Source: JBBSTY01 sp038235385 (GTDB lineage: Bacteria; Actinomycetota; Acidimicrobiia; Acidimicrobiales; Acidimicrobilacustridaceae). From it: 27,628 nt of DNA. Both the position numbers and the translations under genes were made by a program. Where the stretch lies: assembly GCA_038235385.1 (NCBI GenBank), contig JBBSTY010000038.1, positions 1 to 27,628 on the forward strand, written 5' to 3'. A model generated the notes under the pieces. It searched no databases. It worked only from the letters and a program-made list of their open reading frames with translations, and was not told the origin of the DNA. Shown piece by piece: positions 1-8,290 of the stretch. Each line of letters begins with the position of its first letter. The stretch's first letter is position 1.

Positions 1-119
1 CCTCGAGCTACGACACGTCGGCGGACACGACGAGCTACGACACCTCGAGCTACGACACGTCGGCGGACACGACGAGCTACGACACCTCGAGCTACGACAC
101 CGGTGGCGACGCGTACTGA
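1..119 (+). CDS. 3' end of an unrecognised gene with a Ser/Tyr/Asp/Thr-rich repeat tail (5' partial)
   Basis: The reading frame is open from the window edge (first whole codon at base 3) to a TGA at 117-119. The visible 38 residues are built from a 14-residue unit rich in Ser, Tyr, Asp and Thr (SSYDTSADTTSYDT), present twice in full and then in part, before a short GGDAY end. The body of the protein lies outside the window, so the family cannot be named. A low-complexity hydrophilic acidic tail of this kind is usually disordered. The gene is co-directional with the AddB-like gene and separated from it by 91 bp with no clear terminator. The frame choice rests on the in-frame stop and on the repeat unit being a multiple of three. 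Confidence 0.6.
   Translation, partial: SSYDTSADTTSYDTSSYDTSADTTSYDTSSYDTGGDAY
2..100 (+). repeat. 42-bp tandem repeat, about 2.4 copies
   Basis: Two identical 42-bp units lie at 2-43 and 44-85, followed by the first 15 bases of a third at 86-100. The unit starts CTCGAGCTACGACAC. The length is a multiple of three, so copy-number change would add or remove 14 residues without a frameshift. More copies may lie upstream of the window. Confidence 0.9.
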
Positions 120-210
120 GGGCGACGACGTGCGGTGAACCAGGTCGTCGATCCGCGACGACCCGCTCCCTCGTTCCGGCGATGTCACACCGGGCGACTA
201 CAACGGGAGC

Positions 211-3200
211 GTGATCGAACGAGTGGACACCGTGGGCTACGGACGACCGGCGAGCGTCGCGCTCGCCGCGGCCATCGCCCGGGCCAAGCGGTCGGGGCCG
301 CTCGCTCCCGCCACGGTGCTCGTGCCCTCGAACTTCGCAGGGCTCACGGCGCGGCGGCTTCTCGGCGCCGGCACGGTCGGGCCGGGCGGCGTCGCCAACG
401 TGTCGTTCGTGACCCCCTTCCGGCTGTCGGGGCTCCTCGCCGCCGATCGCCTGCTCGACACGCGACCGCTCACCAACCCGGTCCTGGGGGCGGCCGTTCG
501 GCGAGCCCTGGCCGATCAGCCCGGGCCCTACGCCGCGGTTGCCGATCACGAGGCCACCGAAGCCGCGCTGGCGGCGCTGTACGCCGAGCTGTCGAACGTC
601 GGTCCCGAGTCGCTGCAGGCCAGGGTGGCCGCCGGCGGCCGGTCAGCGGCCGCATCGGTCCGCCTGCACCGCCTGATCGCCACGCACCTCGCGGGGTTCC
701 ACGCCGAGGCCGATGTCGCCCGCGCCGCCGGGGACCGCCCCGATCTCGCCGAGGTGCTCGCATCGGCCGGCCCGGTCCTCTGGTACCTCCCCGCACCGCT
801 CACCGCACCGATGGCCGCGTTCGTGGGTGCCGTGCTGCGAGCGGCGCCGTCGGAGGTCCTCGTCGGCGTCACCGGCGACCCCACGGCGGACGCCGCCGTG
901 TGGGCCACGTGCGGTCGCGCCGGCGTCGCCGTTCCGGCCGTCCCCGGCGATCGCGATCTCCCGGGTGCCGATGCCGCGGCGGGTGGCGTTCCTGCGGCCG
1001 ACCACCTGGTGTCGGTCACCGACGCCGACGAGGAGGTGCGGGCCGTGGTCCGCAGGATCGTCGCGCTCGTCGACGACGGGATCGCGCCCGATCGCATCGG
1101 CGTCTTCTACCCCCTCCCGGACCCGTACCTGGCCGTCCTCGAGCAGCAGCTCGCGGCGGCGACGATCCCCTTCAACGGCCCGGCGCGGGGCACACTCGCC
1201 GCCAGCGCAGCGGGCCGCACCCTGCTCGGCGCCCTCGAGCTCCCGGCCGAGCGTTGGCGTCGCGACCGAGTGCTCAAGGTGATCAGCGGAGCTCCGGTCG
1301 TGGCCGGAGGACATCGTGCGCCGACCCCATCCTGGGAATCGCTGAGCCGGGTCGCGGGGGTGGTCGCCGGCCTCGACGACTGGCACGACAAGCTGGAACG
1401 ACACGCCCGGCTGATCGGCGACGAGCTCGAGCAGCCCGACTCGTCGACCCGCCGGCACGGGCACGCCGATCGCCGCGATCTCGAGCACCTCGTTGCGCTG
1501 CGCCGCTTCGTGGTCGACCTCGCCGCCGCCGTCGACCAGGTCACCGATGCATCGTCGTGGGTCGACCGGTGCGAGGCGAGTCGGTCCCTGCTGCACCACC
1601 TGCTGGGGTCCGGAGGACGGCACCGCGGATGGCCCGAGGTCGAACAGGTCGCGTTCGAGCGCATCGAGGACGCCCTGGCCCGGCTGGCGGCGCTCGACGT
1701 CGTCGATCCCGAGCCCACCCTGGCGGTGTTCCTGCGGGCGCTCCGGGCCGAGCTGGGAGCCCCCATGGCCCGTTCCGGCCGCTTCGGGACCGGCGTCACG
1801 ATCGGTCCGCTGGCATCGGCCCCCGGCCACGACCTCGAGGCGGTGTTCGTCGTGGGATGCGTCGAAGGCATCCTTCCCACCCCTCGTCGCGAGGATGCCC
1901 TCCTCGCCGATGCCGTCCGACGAGCGAGCGGCGGCGACCTGCCGCTTCGATCGGATCGCCTCGGCGACCAGCACCGAACGTTCCTGGCGGCGCTGGCATC
2001 CGCGCTGCCCGGCCACCGCACGCTCACCGCACCGCGGGGCGATCTGCGTTCGGGCCGACATCCCCTCCCGTCCCGGTGGCTGCTCGACTCCGCCTCGGTG
2101 CTCGCCGGCCGTGCCGTCTACGCCACCGAGGTCTCGGCGCTGCCCCGCACCGTCATCGATGCCATCCCGTCCTTCGCCACCGGTCTGCTCCGCGCCGAAC
2201 CGGCGCCGTCGATCGCCGAGCACGACCTCGCCACGCTGCACCGGTCCGGCCTGCCCGGCATCGATGCGTTGATCGCCCACCCGGTCGGCGCGCTGGTCGG
2301 CCGAGGCCTCCTGGCCCAGGTCGCCCGACGGTCCGCCCGCTTCACCGAGTGGGACGGCAACCTCGAGGGTCAGCCGATCCCCTCCACCGCCGAGAGATCG
2401 ATCTCGCCGTCTCGCCTCGAACACTGGGCCCAGTGCGGGTTCCGGTACTACCTGAGCCATGTCCTCGGTCTCGCCCCGCGCGAGGATCCCGAACGCCTCG
2501 TCGAGCTCTCGGCGATGGATCGGGGCTCGACGGTGCACGCGGTGCTCGAGCGGTTCATCCGAGAGGCGCTCGAGGCTGGTCCGCCCGAACCCGACGAACC
2601 GTGGAACGAGGCCCAACGGCTCCGTGCCCACGCCATCGCCGAGGAGGTGTTCGCCGAGGTGGAGGGGGAGGGGCGCACCGGTCGTGAGCTGCACTGGCGG
2701 ATGGCCACGCGCAACCTGGCGCTGCTGCTCGACGAGGTGCTCGACCAGGACGACGAGCACCGCCGGCTCCGTCGCGCCCGGCCCGTCTCGGTCGAGCTCC
2801 CGTTCGGGCTCGAGGGGCACGACCCCGTCACGCTCACGCTCGACGATGGGCGCACCCTCGCGTTCCGGGGTCGGGCCGATCGGGTCGACCGCGCCGACGA
2901 CGGTTGCCTGATCGTGATCGACTACAAGTCGGGCAAGCCCACCAAGTACCTCGGCATCAGCACGGGCGACCCCGTGCGCGAGGGACTCACCCTCCAACTG
3001 GGTCTCTACGCCGAGGCGGGGCTCGCCCGGATCGGTGGCGACGGCGCCGACGCGCAGTACTGGCTGGTCGACGCCGCCGGCGCCCACGTGCACCTCGGGT
3101 ACTCGTGGACGCCCGAGCGTCGACAGCGCTTCGTCGAGGTCGTCACCGCCATCGTCGACGGCATCGAGGCGGGAACCTTCCCGCTCGTGCCCGGGGAGTG

Positions 3201-3348
3201 GGACTCGCACGCCGGCACCCACGACGGCTGCAAGTACTGCGAGTTCGACGGCGTGTGCCCCCAGGGGCGGGGCGAGCAGGCTGCGGTCAAGGTGGCGGCA
3301 CCGGAGCTGCGCCGCCGCGACCCGCTCGTGTGGCAGGGGGTGTCATGA
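211..3348 (+). CDS. AddB-like PD-(D/E)XK helicase-nuclease subunit with Fe-S cluster motif
   Basis: This 1045-residue protein is the likely partner of the helicase-nuclease at 3542-7135 in a complex that resects double-strand DNA ends for RecA. The C-terminal nuclease shows IDYKSGK (Asp904, Lys906) followed by a QLGLY motif. Four cysteines match the AddB iron-sulfur arrangement: Cys742 before the nuclease core, then Cys1007, Cys1010 and Cys1016 after it (C-x2-C-x5-C). Mid-protein, a PGHDLEAVFVVGCVEGILP stretch resembles AddB helicase motifs. The N-terminus has GYGRPAS where a Walker A GxGKT would be, so it probably does not hydrolyse ATP there. The start is GTG at 211. The GGGAG at 205-209 sits very close to it, so the start is only moderately certain. 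The stop overlaps the next ATG (ATGA). B. subtilis has the same addB-addA order. Confidence 0.85.
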   Translation: MIERVDTVGYGRPASVALAAAIARAKRSGPLAPATVLVPSNFAGLTARRLLGAGTVGPGGVANVSFVTPFRLSGLLAADRLLDTRPLTNPVLGAAVRRALADQPGPYAAVADHEATEAALAALYAELSNVGPESLQARVAAGGRSAAASVRLHRLIATHLAGFHAEADVARAAGDRPDLAEVLASAGPVLWYLPAPLTAPMAAFVGAVLRAAPSEVLVGVTGDPTADAAVWATCGRAGVAVPAVPGDRDLPGADAAAGGVPAADHLVSVTDADEEVRAVVRRIVALVDDGIAPDRIGVFYPLPDPYLAVLEQQLAAATIPFNGPARGTLAASAAGRTLLGALELPAERWRRDRVLKVISGAPVVAGGHRAPTPSWESLSRVAGVVAGLDDWHDKLERHARLIGDELEQPDSSTRRHGHADRRDLEHLVALRRFVVDLAAAVDQVTDASSWVDRCEASRSLLHHLLGSGGRHRGWPEVEQVAFERIEDALARLAALDVVDPEPTLAVFLRALRAELGAPMARSGRFGTGVTIGPLASAPGHDLEAVFVVGCVEGILPTPRREDALLADAVRRASGGDLPLRSDRLGDQHRTFLAALASALPGHRTLTAPRGDLRSGRHPLPSRWLLDSASVLAGRAVYATEVSALPRTVIDAIPSFATGLLRAEPAPSIAEHDLATLHRSGLPGIDALIAHPVGALVGRGLLAQVARRSARFTEWDGNLEGQPIPSTAERSISPSRLEHWAQCGFRYYLSHVLGLAPREDPERLVELSAMDRGSTVHAVLERFIREALEAGPPEPDEPWNEAQRLRAHAIAEEVFAEVEGEGRTGRELHWRMATRNLALLLDEVLDQDDEHRRLRRARPVSVELPFGLEGHDPVTLTLDDGRTLAFRGRADRVDRADDGCLIVIDYKSGKPTKYLGISTGDPVREGLTLQLGLYAEAGLARIGGDGADAQYWLVDAAGAHVHLGYSWTPERRQRFVEVVTAIVDGIEAGTFPLVPGEWDSHAGTHDGCKYCEFDGVCPQGRGEQAAVKVAAPELRRRDPLVWQGVS

Positions 3349-3545
3349 GGTCCGACACGTCGACGACCCCGGCCCACCTCGACTCCTTCGGGCACCTCGC
3401 GCCGGTGCCGCCCGTCTCGAGCGAGCTGCTGCGCCGTCGCGCCCGATCGGGTGGCTGCGTCGCCCACCGGCTCCCACCAGCGGTCGTCGTGGCCCACACC
3501 CTCGTCGACCACGACCGCCTCGACGATCCCCACGAGCACCGATGA
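3345..3545 (+). CDS. Small hypothetical protein translationally coupled between the AddB-like and AddA-like genes
   Basis: This is a 66-codon frame whose ATG overlaps the AddB-like stop (ATGA at 3345-3348) and whose TGA overlaps the AddA-like ATG (ATGA at 3542-3545). By my count 59 of 66 codons end in G or C, which fits coding sequence in this genome. The product starts MRSDTSTTPAHLDSFGHLAP. It has an Arg patch (LLRRRARSG), one Cys, and a His/Asp-rich end (DHDRLDDPHEHR). There is no signal peptide or membrane segment, and I recognise no family. Ribosomes leaving the first gene could re-initiate here and then reach the next gene. The frame may serve as a coupling device, encode a small subunit, or both. 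A non-coding spacer with chance overlaps at both ends is possible but less likely. Confidence 0.55.
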   Translation: MRSDTSTTPAHLDSFGHLAPVPPVSSELLRRRARSGGCVAHRLPPAVVVAHTLVDHDRLDDPHEHR

Positions 3546-6500
3546 CCACGACCGATCCCATCGATCCCATCGATCCCATCGGTCTGCCGGTGTCCCCGAT
3601 CCGCCGGACGCCCGTCGATCAGGCCACGCGCGATCTCGTGAGCCGGGACGGCCTCACCCAGACCCTCTTCGTCGAAGCCGGAGCCGGCACGGGCAAGACC
3701 ACCCAACTCGTCGACCGCATCACCAACCTCGTGCTCCGAGAGGGTGTGCGGCTGGTGAACGTCGCCGCCATCACCTTCACCGAGGCGGCAGCGGCCGAGC
3801 TCCAGGCCCGCATCCGGGTGAACTTCGAGCGCCGTGCCGCCTCGGCCGACGACGACGAGGTACGCCAGCGGTGCCTCGACGCGCTCGCCGACGCCGACCT
3901 CGCCGCCATCTCCACCCTGCACGGGTTCGCCAGCCGGCTGCTCAACGAGTTCGCCATCGACGCCGGGCTGCCGCCTCGCATCTCCGTGCTCGACGAGGTG
4001 TCGTCGCAGTTGGCCCACGAGGACCGCTGGGCTCGCTTCGTCGACGGCCTCCACGCCGACCCGAGCCACGCGGCGCTGCTCGAACGTGCGTACCTCGTCG
4101 GCGTTGCGCTCGAGCCCCGCTACGCCGGCCACGCCACGCTCAAGGATGTCGCCGCCGAGCTCAACGACAACTGGGACCGTCTCGGTCCGATCGTCGCCAT
4201 CGACGCGCCTCCCATCGTGGCACCCGACTTCGGCGCGTTCGATCGCGCCGTGGGCGAGCTGGCGGCGATCGTCGACGAGTGCACCGACACCACCGATCTG
4301 CTCCTGCGCCGCATCATCGACGATCTCCTCCCCGAGATGCACCGGCTGGCCGACACCGCCGACGCCGACGTCAAGCTCCAGCTGCTCGCCCAAGCGAGCC
4401 GTGAGCCCTGGGGCACCGGGCGAGGCGGCAAGCGCGGCTGCTGGAACGTCGATGTGGCGACGGTGAAGGATCTCGTGCGTGCCGTCGGCGCGGCCGCCAC
4501 GACCGTGGTTGCCGACGCCGCCGACGCCGTGCTGCGCAACCTGCTCGCGCTGGTCGCCGGCGAGGTGCAGGCGGCCGCGCGCCAACGCCAGGTCGAAGGC
4601 GGGCTCGAGTTCCACGACCTGTTGGTGCTGGCGCGCGAGATGCTCCGCACGAGCGCCGACGCCCGCGCCGGGTTGCACGAGCGGTACACCCACATCCTCC
4701 TCGACGAGTTCCAGGACACCGATCCCATCCAGATCGAGCTCGCCATGCGCATCGCCGCGTCCATCACCGGCGGTGAGGCGGCGGCGTGGCAGGAGCTCGA
4801 CGTCGACGACGGCCGCCTGTTCTTCGTCGGCGACCCGAAGCAGTCGATCTACCGCTTCCGACGCGCCGACATCGAGCTGTTCCTCGACGCCCGCAACCGC
4901 TTCGGTCCCGATGGCACCTGGGCCCGGCTCACCACCAACTTCCGCACGGTCGCCCCGGTGCTCGAGTGGGTCAACGCCTACTTCGGATCGGTGATGGCCA
5001 CCGAGCAGGCGGGCAAGCAGCCCCGCTACGAGCCACTCTCGCCCTGGCGAGACGCATCGCCCTTCGCCGATCACCGTCCGGTCCTCCTGGGGGGCCCCCA
5101 CCCCGACCCCAAGGTCAAGGCGGGCGAGCTCCGGGCGCTCGAGGCCGAGTCGGTCGCCGCGGCGATCGACGACGTGCGCGCCCGCCCCCGCTCCTGGCCG
5201 GTCAAGGACGAGACCTCCGACCGCGACGGCGACGGCGACGGCGACGGCGACCGGTGGCGACCCGCGGCCCTGCGCGACATCACCATCCTGGTCCCGACCC
5301 GCACCTCGGTGCCGTACCTGCGCGCTGCGCTGGAGGAGCACGCCATCCCGTACCGCCTGGCCACGGGCACCCTCGTGTACGCCACCCAGGAGGTGCGCGA
5401 CCTCCTCGACACGATGCGGGCCATCGACGATCCCACCGACGAACTGGCGCTCGTCGCCGCGCTCCGCTCGCCGCTCTACGCCTGTTCCGACGTCGATCTG
5501 TTCACGTTCCGCCGGGCCGGCGGACGCTGGGATCTCCGGCGCGACCACGGCCACACCGAGGCACCGACCGGATCCGACGAGCTCCCGGCGCCTCCGTTGG
5601 TCGCCGACCACCCGGTGCTCGTGGCCATGGCCCACCTCCGTTCCCTGTGGGAGCAGCGCTGGTGGTTGTCGCCGTCCGCGATGCTCGAGCGGCTCGTCCG
5701 GGAGCGCCGGGCGTTCCTGCTCGGTTTCGGCGACCCACGGCCCACCGAGGTGTGGCGGCGGTTGCGTTTCCTGATCGACCAGGCCCGGGTGTTCGAAGCC
5801 GCCGATGGCGGCGACCTGCGAGCGTTCCTGGAGTGGGCGTCGTTGCAGGGCGTCGACGGGGCCAAGGTGCACGAGCCGCTCCTGCCCGAGACCGACGACG
5901 ATGCGGTGCAGATCCTCACGATCCACGGTGCCAAGGGCCTCGAGTTCCCGATCACCATCCTCTCGGGCATGACCACCCGAACGGCCGGCCCCCGCAACGG
6001 CGTGAGCCTGGTGTGGAACGGCGATCACCCCGAGGTCCGCATGCGCAAGGGCCTCGCCACGGCCAACCACGAGCCGCGGTTCGATCTCGAGCTCGAGATG
6101 GACGTCCATGAGAAGGTGCGCCTCCTCTACGTGGCCGCCACCCGAGCGCGCGATCACCTCATCGTGTCGTGCCACCACAAGGCCACCACCCGACCCGACA
6201 CCTACGCGTCCCAGCTCTGGTCCTACTTCGGCGGGCACCCCGAGCTCTGGCACGCGATCGACGACGAGCCCGACCCCGCCGTCTCGGGTCTCGAGGTCAC
6301 GAGCCCGCCCGGTCCTGTCGCCGACGCGCCTGCGCCGGTCGCCGAACCGGCGACGGCCGAGGATGTGGACGCACGCGAGCGGTGGATCACCGAACGTGAG
6401 GCGATGCTCGCCCCGCATCGGCTTCCCCGCGTGGTGTCGGCCACGTCGGTGGCGCACGCGGCGGCATCGGGTGCAACCGACACCGACACCGACATCGACG

Positions 6501-7135
6501 TCGACGCCGATCTCGATCTCGACCTCGACGGCTCCGATGAGGATCCCACCGCGGGGTCGGCGGTGGCGCCGCATCGCCGAGGTCGGACCGGCTCGGCCAT
6601 CGGCCGCGCCGTGCACGCCACGCTCGAGGTCATCGACTTCGCCGAGCCGCTCGACCTCGACGCCCAGGTGCGCCGCCAGTGCGAGCTCGAAGCCGTCGAG
6701 GATCTCGCCGACCAGGCCGCCGCGATGGTCCGCTCTGCGCTGGCGTCCGACGCCGTGCGCCTCGCCGCGACATCCACCCACCACCGCGAGCTGTACGTCG
6801 CAGCTCCCGTCGGTGGGCGGGTGATCGAGGGGTACATCGATCTGCTCGTGGAGACACCCGAGGGGCTGGTCATCGTCGACTACAAGACCGATTCGGTGGC
6901 CACCGAATCGGACGTCGACACCAAGCTCGCCACCTACGAGCTCCAGGGTGCGGCCTACGCGGTGGCGCTGGAGGAGTCCACCGGGCTCACGGTCGTCGAT
7001 GTCCGGTTCGTGTTCTGCCGCGCGGGTGGCGCCATCGAACGTTCGGTCACCGATCTGCGCGCCGCCACCGCCCGGGTGCGCGGCATGCTGGTTGATCGGG
7101 CGCCGGGAGCCGGCGACCCGGATCTCGTCAGCTGA
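3542..7135 (+). CDS. AddA/RecB-like UvrD-family helicase-nuclease subunit
   Basis: This 1197-residue SF1 DNA helicase is fused to a RecB-type nuclease and is the motor of the AddAB-like end-resection complex. Visible in order are Walker A GAGTGKTT (Lys52), Walker B LLDEFQDTDP (Asp388, Glu389), motif III GDPKQSIYRFR (from residue 430), motif IV TNFRT, motif V TIHGAKGLEFP, and motif VI YVAATRARDH. The C-terminal nuclease has GRAVHATLE, YIDLLVE (Asp1100) and VIVDYKTD (Asp1113, Lys1115). The length is close to the roughly 1200 residues usual for AddA. ATG at 3542 is chosen because it overlaps the preceding stop and lies just before the conserved N-terminus. The protein opens with DPI repeated three times. 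Two Asp-rich low-complexity loops (5225-5248, 6479-6530) look like disordered insertions. The 3' end overlaps the convergent kinase gene by 8 bp. Confidence 0.92.
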   Translation: MTTTDPIDPIDPIGLPVSPIRRTPVDQATRDLVSRDGLTQTLFVEAGAGTGKTTQLVDRITNLVLREGVRLVNVAAITFTEAAAAELQARIRVNFERRAASADDDEVRQRCLDALADADLAAISTLHGFASRLLNEFAIDAGLPPRISVLDEVSSQLAHEDRWARFVDGLHADPSHAALLERAYLVGVALEPRYAGHATLKDVAAELNDNWDRLGPIVAIDAPPIVAPDFGAFDRAVGELAAIVDECTDTTDLLLRRIIDDLLPEMHRLADTADADVKLQLLAQASREPWGTGRGGKRGCWNVDVATVKDLVRAVGAAATTVVADAADAVLRNLLALVAGEVQAAARQRQVEGGLEFHDLLVLAREMLRTSADARAGLHERYTHILLDEFQDTDPIQIELAMRIAASITGGEAAAWQELDVDDGRLFFVGDPKQSIYRFRRADIELFLDARNRFGPDGTWARLTTNFRTVAPVLEWVNAYFGSVMATEQAGKQPRYEPLSPWRDASPFADHRPVLLGGPHPDPKVKAGELRALEAESVAAAIDDVRARPRSWPVKDETSDRDGDGDGDGDRWRPAALRDITILVPTRTSVPYLRAALEEHAIPYRLATGTLVYATQEVRDLLDTMRAIDDPTDELALVAALRSPLYACSDVDLFTFRRAGGRWDLRRDHGHTEAPTGSDELPAPPLVADHPVLVAMAHLRSLWEQRWWLSPSAMLERLVRERRAFLLGFGDPRPTEVWRRLRFLIDQARVFEAADGGDLRAFLEWASLQGVDGAKVHEPLLPETDDDAVQILTIHGAKGLEFPITILSGMTTRTAGPRNGVSLVWNGDHPEVRMRKGLATANHEPRFDLELEMDVHEKVRLLYVAATRARDHLIVSCHHKATTRPDTYASQLWSYFGGHPELWHAIDDEPDPAVSGLEVTSPPGPVADAPAPVAEPATAEDVDARERWITEREAMLAPHRLPRVVSATSVAHAAASGATDTDTDIDVDADLDLDLDGSDEDPTAGSAVAPHRRGRTGSAIGRAVHATLEVIDFAEPLDLDAQVRRQCELEAVEDLADQAAAMVRSALASDAVRLAATSTHHRELYVAAPVGGRVIEGYIDLLVETPEGLVIVDYKTDSVATESDVDTKLATYELQGAAYAVALEESTGLTVVDVRFVFCRAGGAIERSVTDLRAATARVRGMLVDRAPGAGDPDLVS

Positions 7136-8210
7136 CGAGCAGGTCGGGTGCGTCGAGGTCGAGGGCGTGGCGACTGTGGCGCGAGGCCATGGTGAGGAAC
7201 ATCTCGTCGCCACGGTCGGTGCGCTCCACCAGCATCGACGCGGCGACGGCCATGACGAGCCCCCCGAAGGTGCCCCGCCGGTACTCGAGCCAGCATGCGT
7301 CCCAGCCGAGGTCGCCGATGCCGGTCTCGACCAGTGAACGGTGGTACCGGCGGACCAGCTCCTCCTCGTTCGGACGTCGGTCCTCCTCACGGAGCCCGGC
7401 ACCGATGAAGTACGCCACGTCCATCATGGCGGGCCCGACGGTGCAGGTCTGCCAGTCGACGACCCCGCGCAGCGAGCAGTCGGTCGGGTCGAACAGGAGG
7501 TTGTCGAGCCGGTAGTCGCCGTGGACGATGGTGAGCGGCGTCCCGGTCGGGGTGAGGTAGCTCTCGAGGTGGGCGAAGAGCGCGTCGCCGGCCTGGTTCA
7601 CGCTCGGATCGAGATCAGCGGCGTAGCGGTCGCGGAAGCCGTCCCAGAGCGTGGGCAACAACATGGCGAGGAACGCCCGACTGGTGGCCGGATCGCCGGC
7701 GAGCCACTCGAGGTCGAGCAGGGAGTCGTCGCCCCAACGGGGCGCGTGGAGCCGGACGAGCTCGTCGACCGCCACGGCGGCGTGCTCGAGGGTGCAGCCG
7801 AGCAGTTGGTCGCCCTGCTCGGCCGGGGCGAGGTCCTCGAGGAGGAGCACGAAGCGGGCGGTGACCGGGTCGATGTCGGTGTGGAACACCGTTGGGGTGC
7901 AGATCGGCAACGACGGGGCCAGCTCCTGGTAGAAGCGGACCTCCTTCTCGTAGCTGCGCAACGACAGCGCCGTGGCGCGGCTGGTCTCGTCGGCCGCCGG
8001 CAACTTGGCCACCAGCGTGGCGGGAGCGTCGGTGGGTCGGTCGTAGCCCAGGGAGAGACGGACGCTGTCGCACATCTGCCCGGTGCCGAGCGGTCGTTGG
8101 GTCACCGAGACGATCCGCGCCGTGTCGAGGTGGCCGCCCGCGACGAGCGCGGCGGTCAGCCAGTCCTCGGTCAAGAGCTCGGGTGTGTCGGCGATCGCCA
8201 GGTCGCTCAT
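7128..8210 (-). CDS. APH-fold phosphotransferase, LvaA / ACAD10-11 kinase-domain type
   Basis: This 360-residue protein-kinase-fold small-molecule kinase has a candidate ATP-binding Lys69 (LVAKLP), the catalytic loop HGDYRLDN (His230, Asp232, Asn237) and a metal-binding VVDWQ (Asp252). It belongs to the aminoglycoside phosphotransferase/CHK-like group. Its substrate cannot be read from sequence. Context is informative: it lies 80 bp downstream of an acyl-CoA dehydrogenase on the same strand. In eukaryotic ACAD10/ACAD11 the two domains are fused, and in the Pseudomonas levulinate pathway LvaA and LvaC act in sequence. I infer that it phosphorylates the hydroxyl of a hydroxyacyl-CoA. The start at 8210 has a GAGGGG ribosome site 9 bases upstream. 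An antibiotic-resistance role is unlikely given the neighbour. Confidence 0.85.
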   Translation of the reverse strand: MSDLAIADTPELLTEDWLTAALVAGGHLDTARIVSVTQRPLGTGQMCDSVRLSLGYDRPTDAPATLVAKLPAADETSRATALSLRSYEKEVRFYQELAPSLPICTPTVFHTDIDPVTARFVLLLEDLAPAEQGDQLLGCTLEHAAVAVDELVRLHAPRWGDDSLLDLEWLAGDPATSRAFLAMLLPTLWDGFRDRYAADLDPSVNQAGDALFAHLESYLTPTGTPLTIVHGDYRLDNLLFDPTDCSLRGVVDWQTCTVGPAMMDVAYFIGAGLREEDRRPNEEELVRRYHRSLVETGIGDLGWDACWLEYRRGTFGGLVMAVAASMLVERTDRGDEMFLTMASRHSRHALDLDAPDLLVS

Positions 8211-8290
8211 GGTCGTGGCCCCTCGTCGTGTGACCGTCGGTCGTCCCCTGTGCGCGAGCAGGGTAGGCGCTCGCGGGTCGGACGGATCGG

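Noticed and set aside
643..3222. Long open frame on the minus strand across the AddB-like gene (about 859 codons)
   Set aside because: It is the mirror of a GC-rich coding strand. Its translation is Gly/Arg/Val/Asp-rich with no domain, while the plus strand has clear nuclease and Fe-S motifs.
6479..6530. Asp-rich run as a calcium-binding (RTX or EF-hand) motif
   Set aside because: The spacing is plain alternation of Asp with Thr, Ile, Val or Leu, without the Gly pattern of RTX repeats or the EF-hand loop order.
3287..7402. Long open frame on the minus strand across the AddA-like gene (about 1371 codons)
   Set aside because: Same cause. The plus strand carries all helicase motifs, and the minus frame shows only low-complexity GVGRVR-type sequence.
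7128..8210. Aminoglycoside-resistance gene
   Set aside because: The fold is shared with APH enzymes, but the pairing with an acyl-CoA dehydrogenase and the lack of mobile elements point to metabolism.
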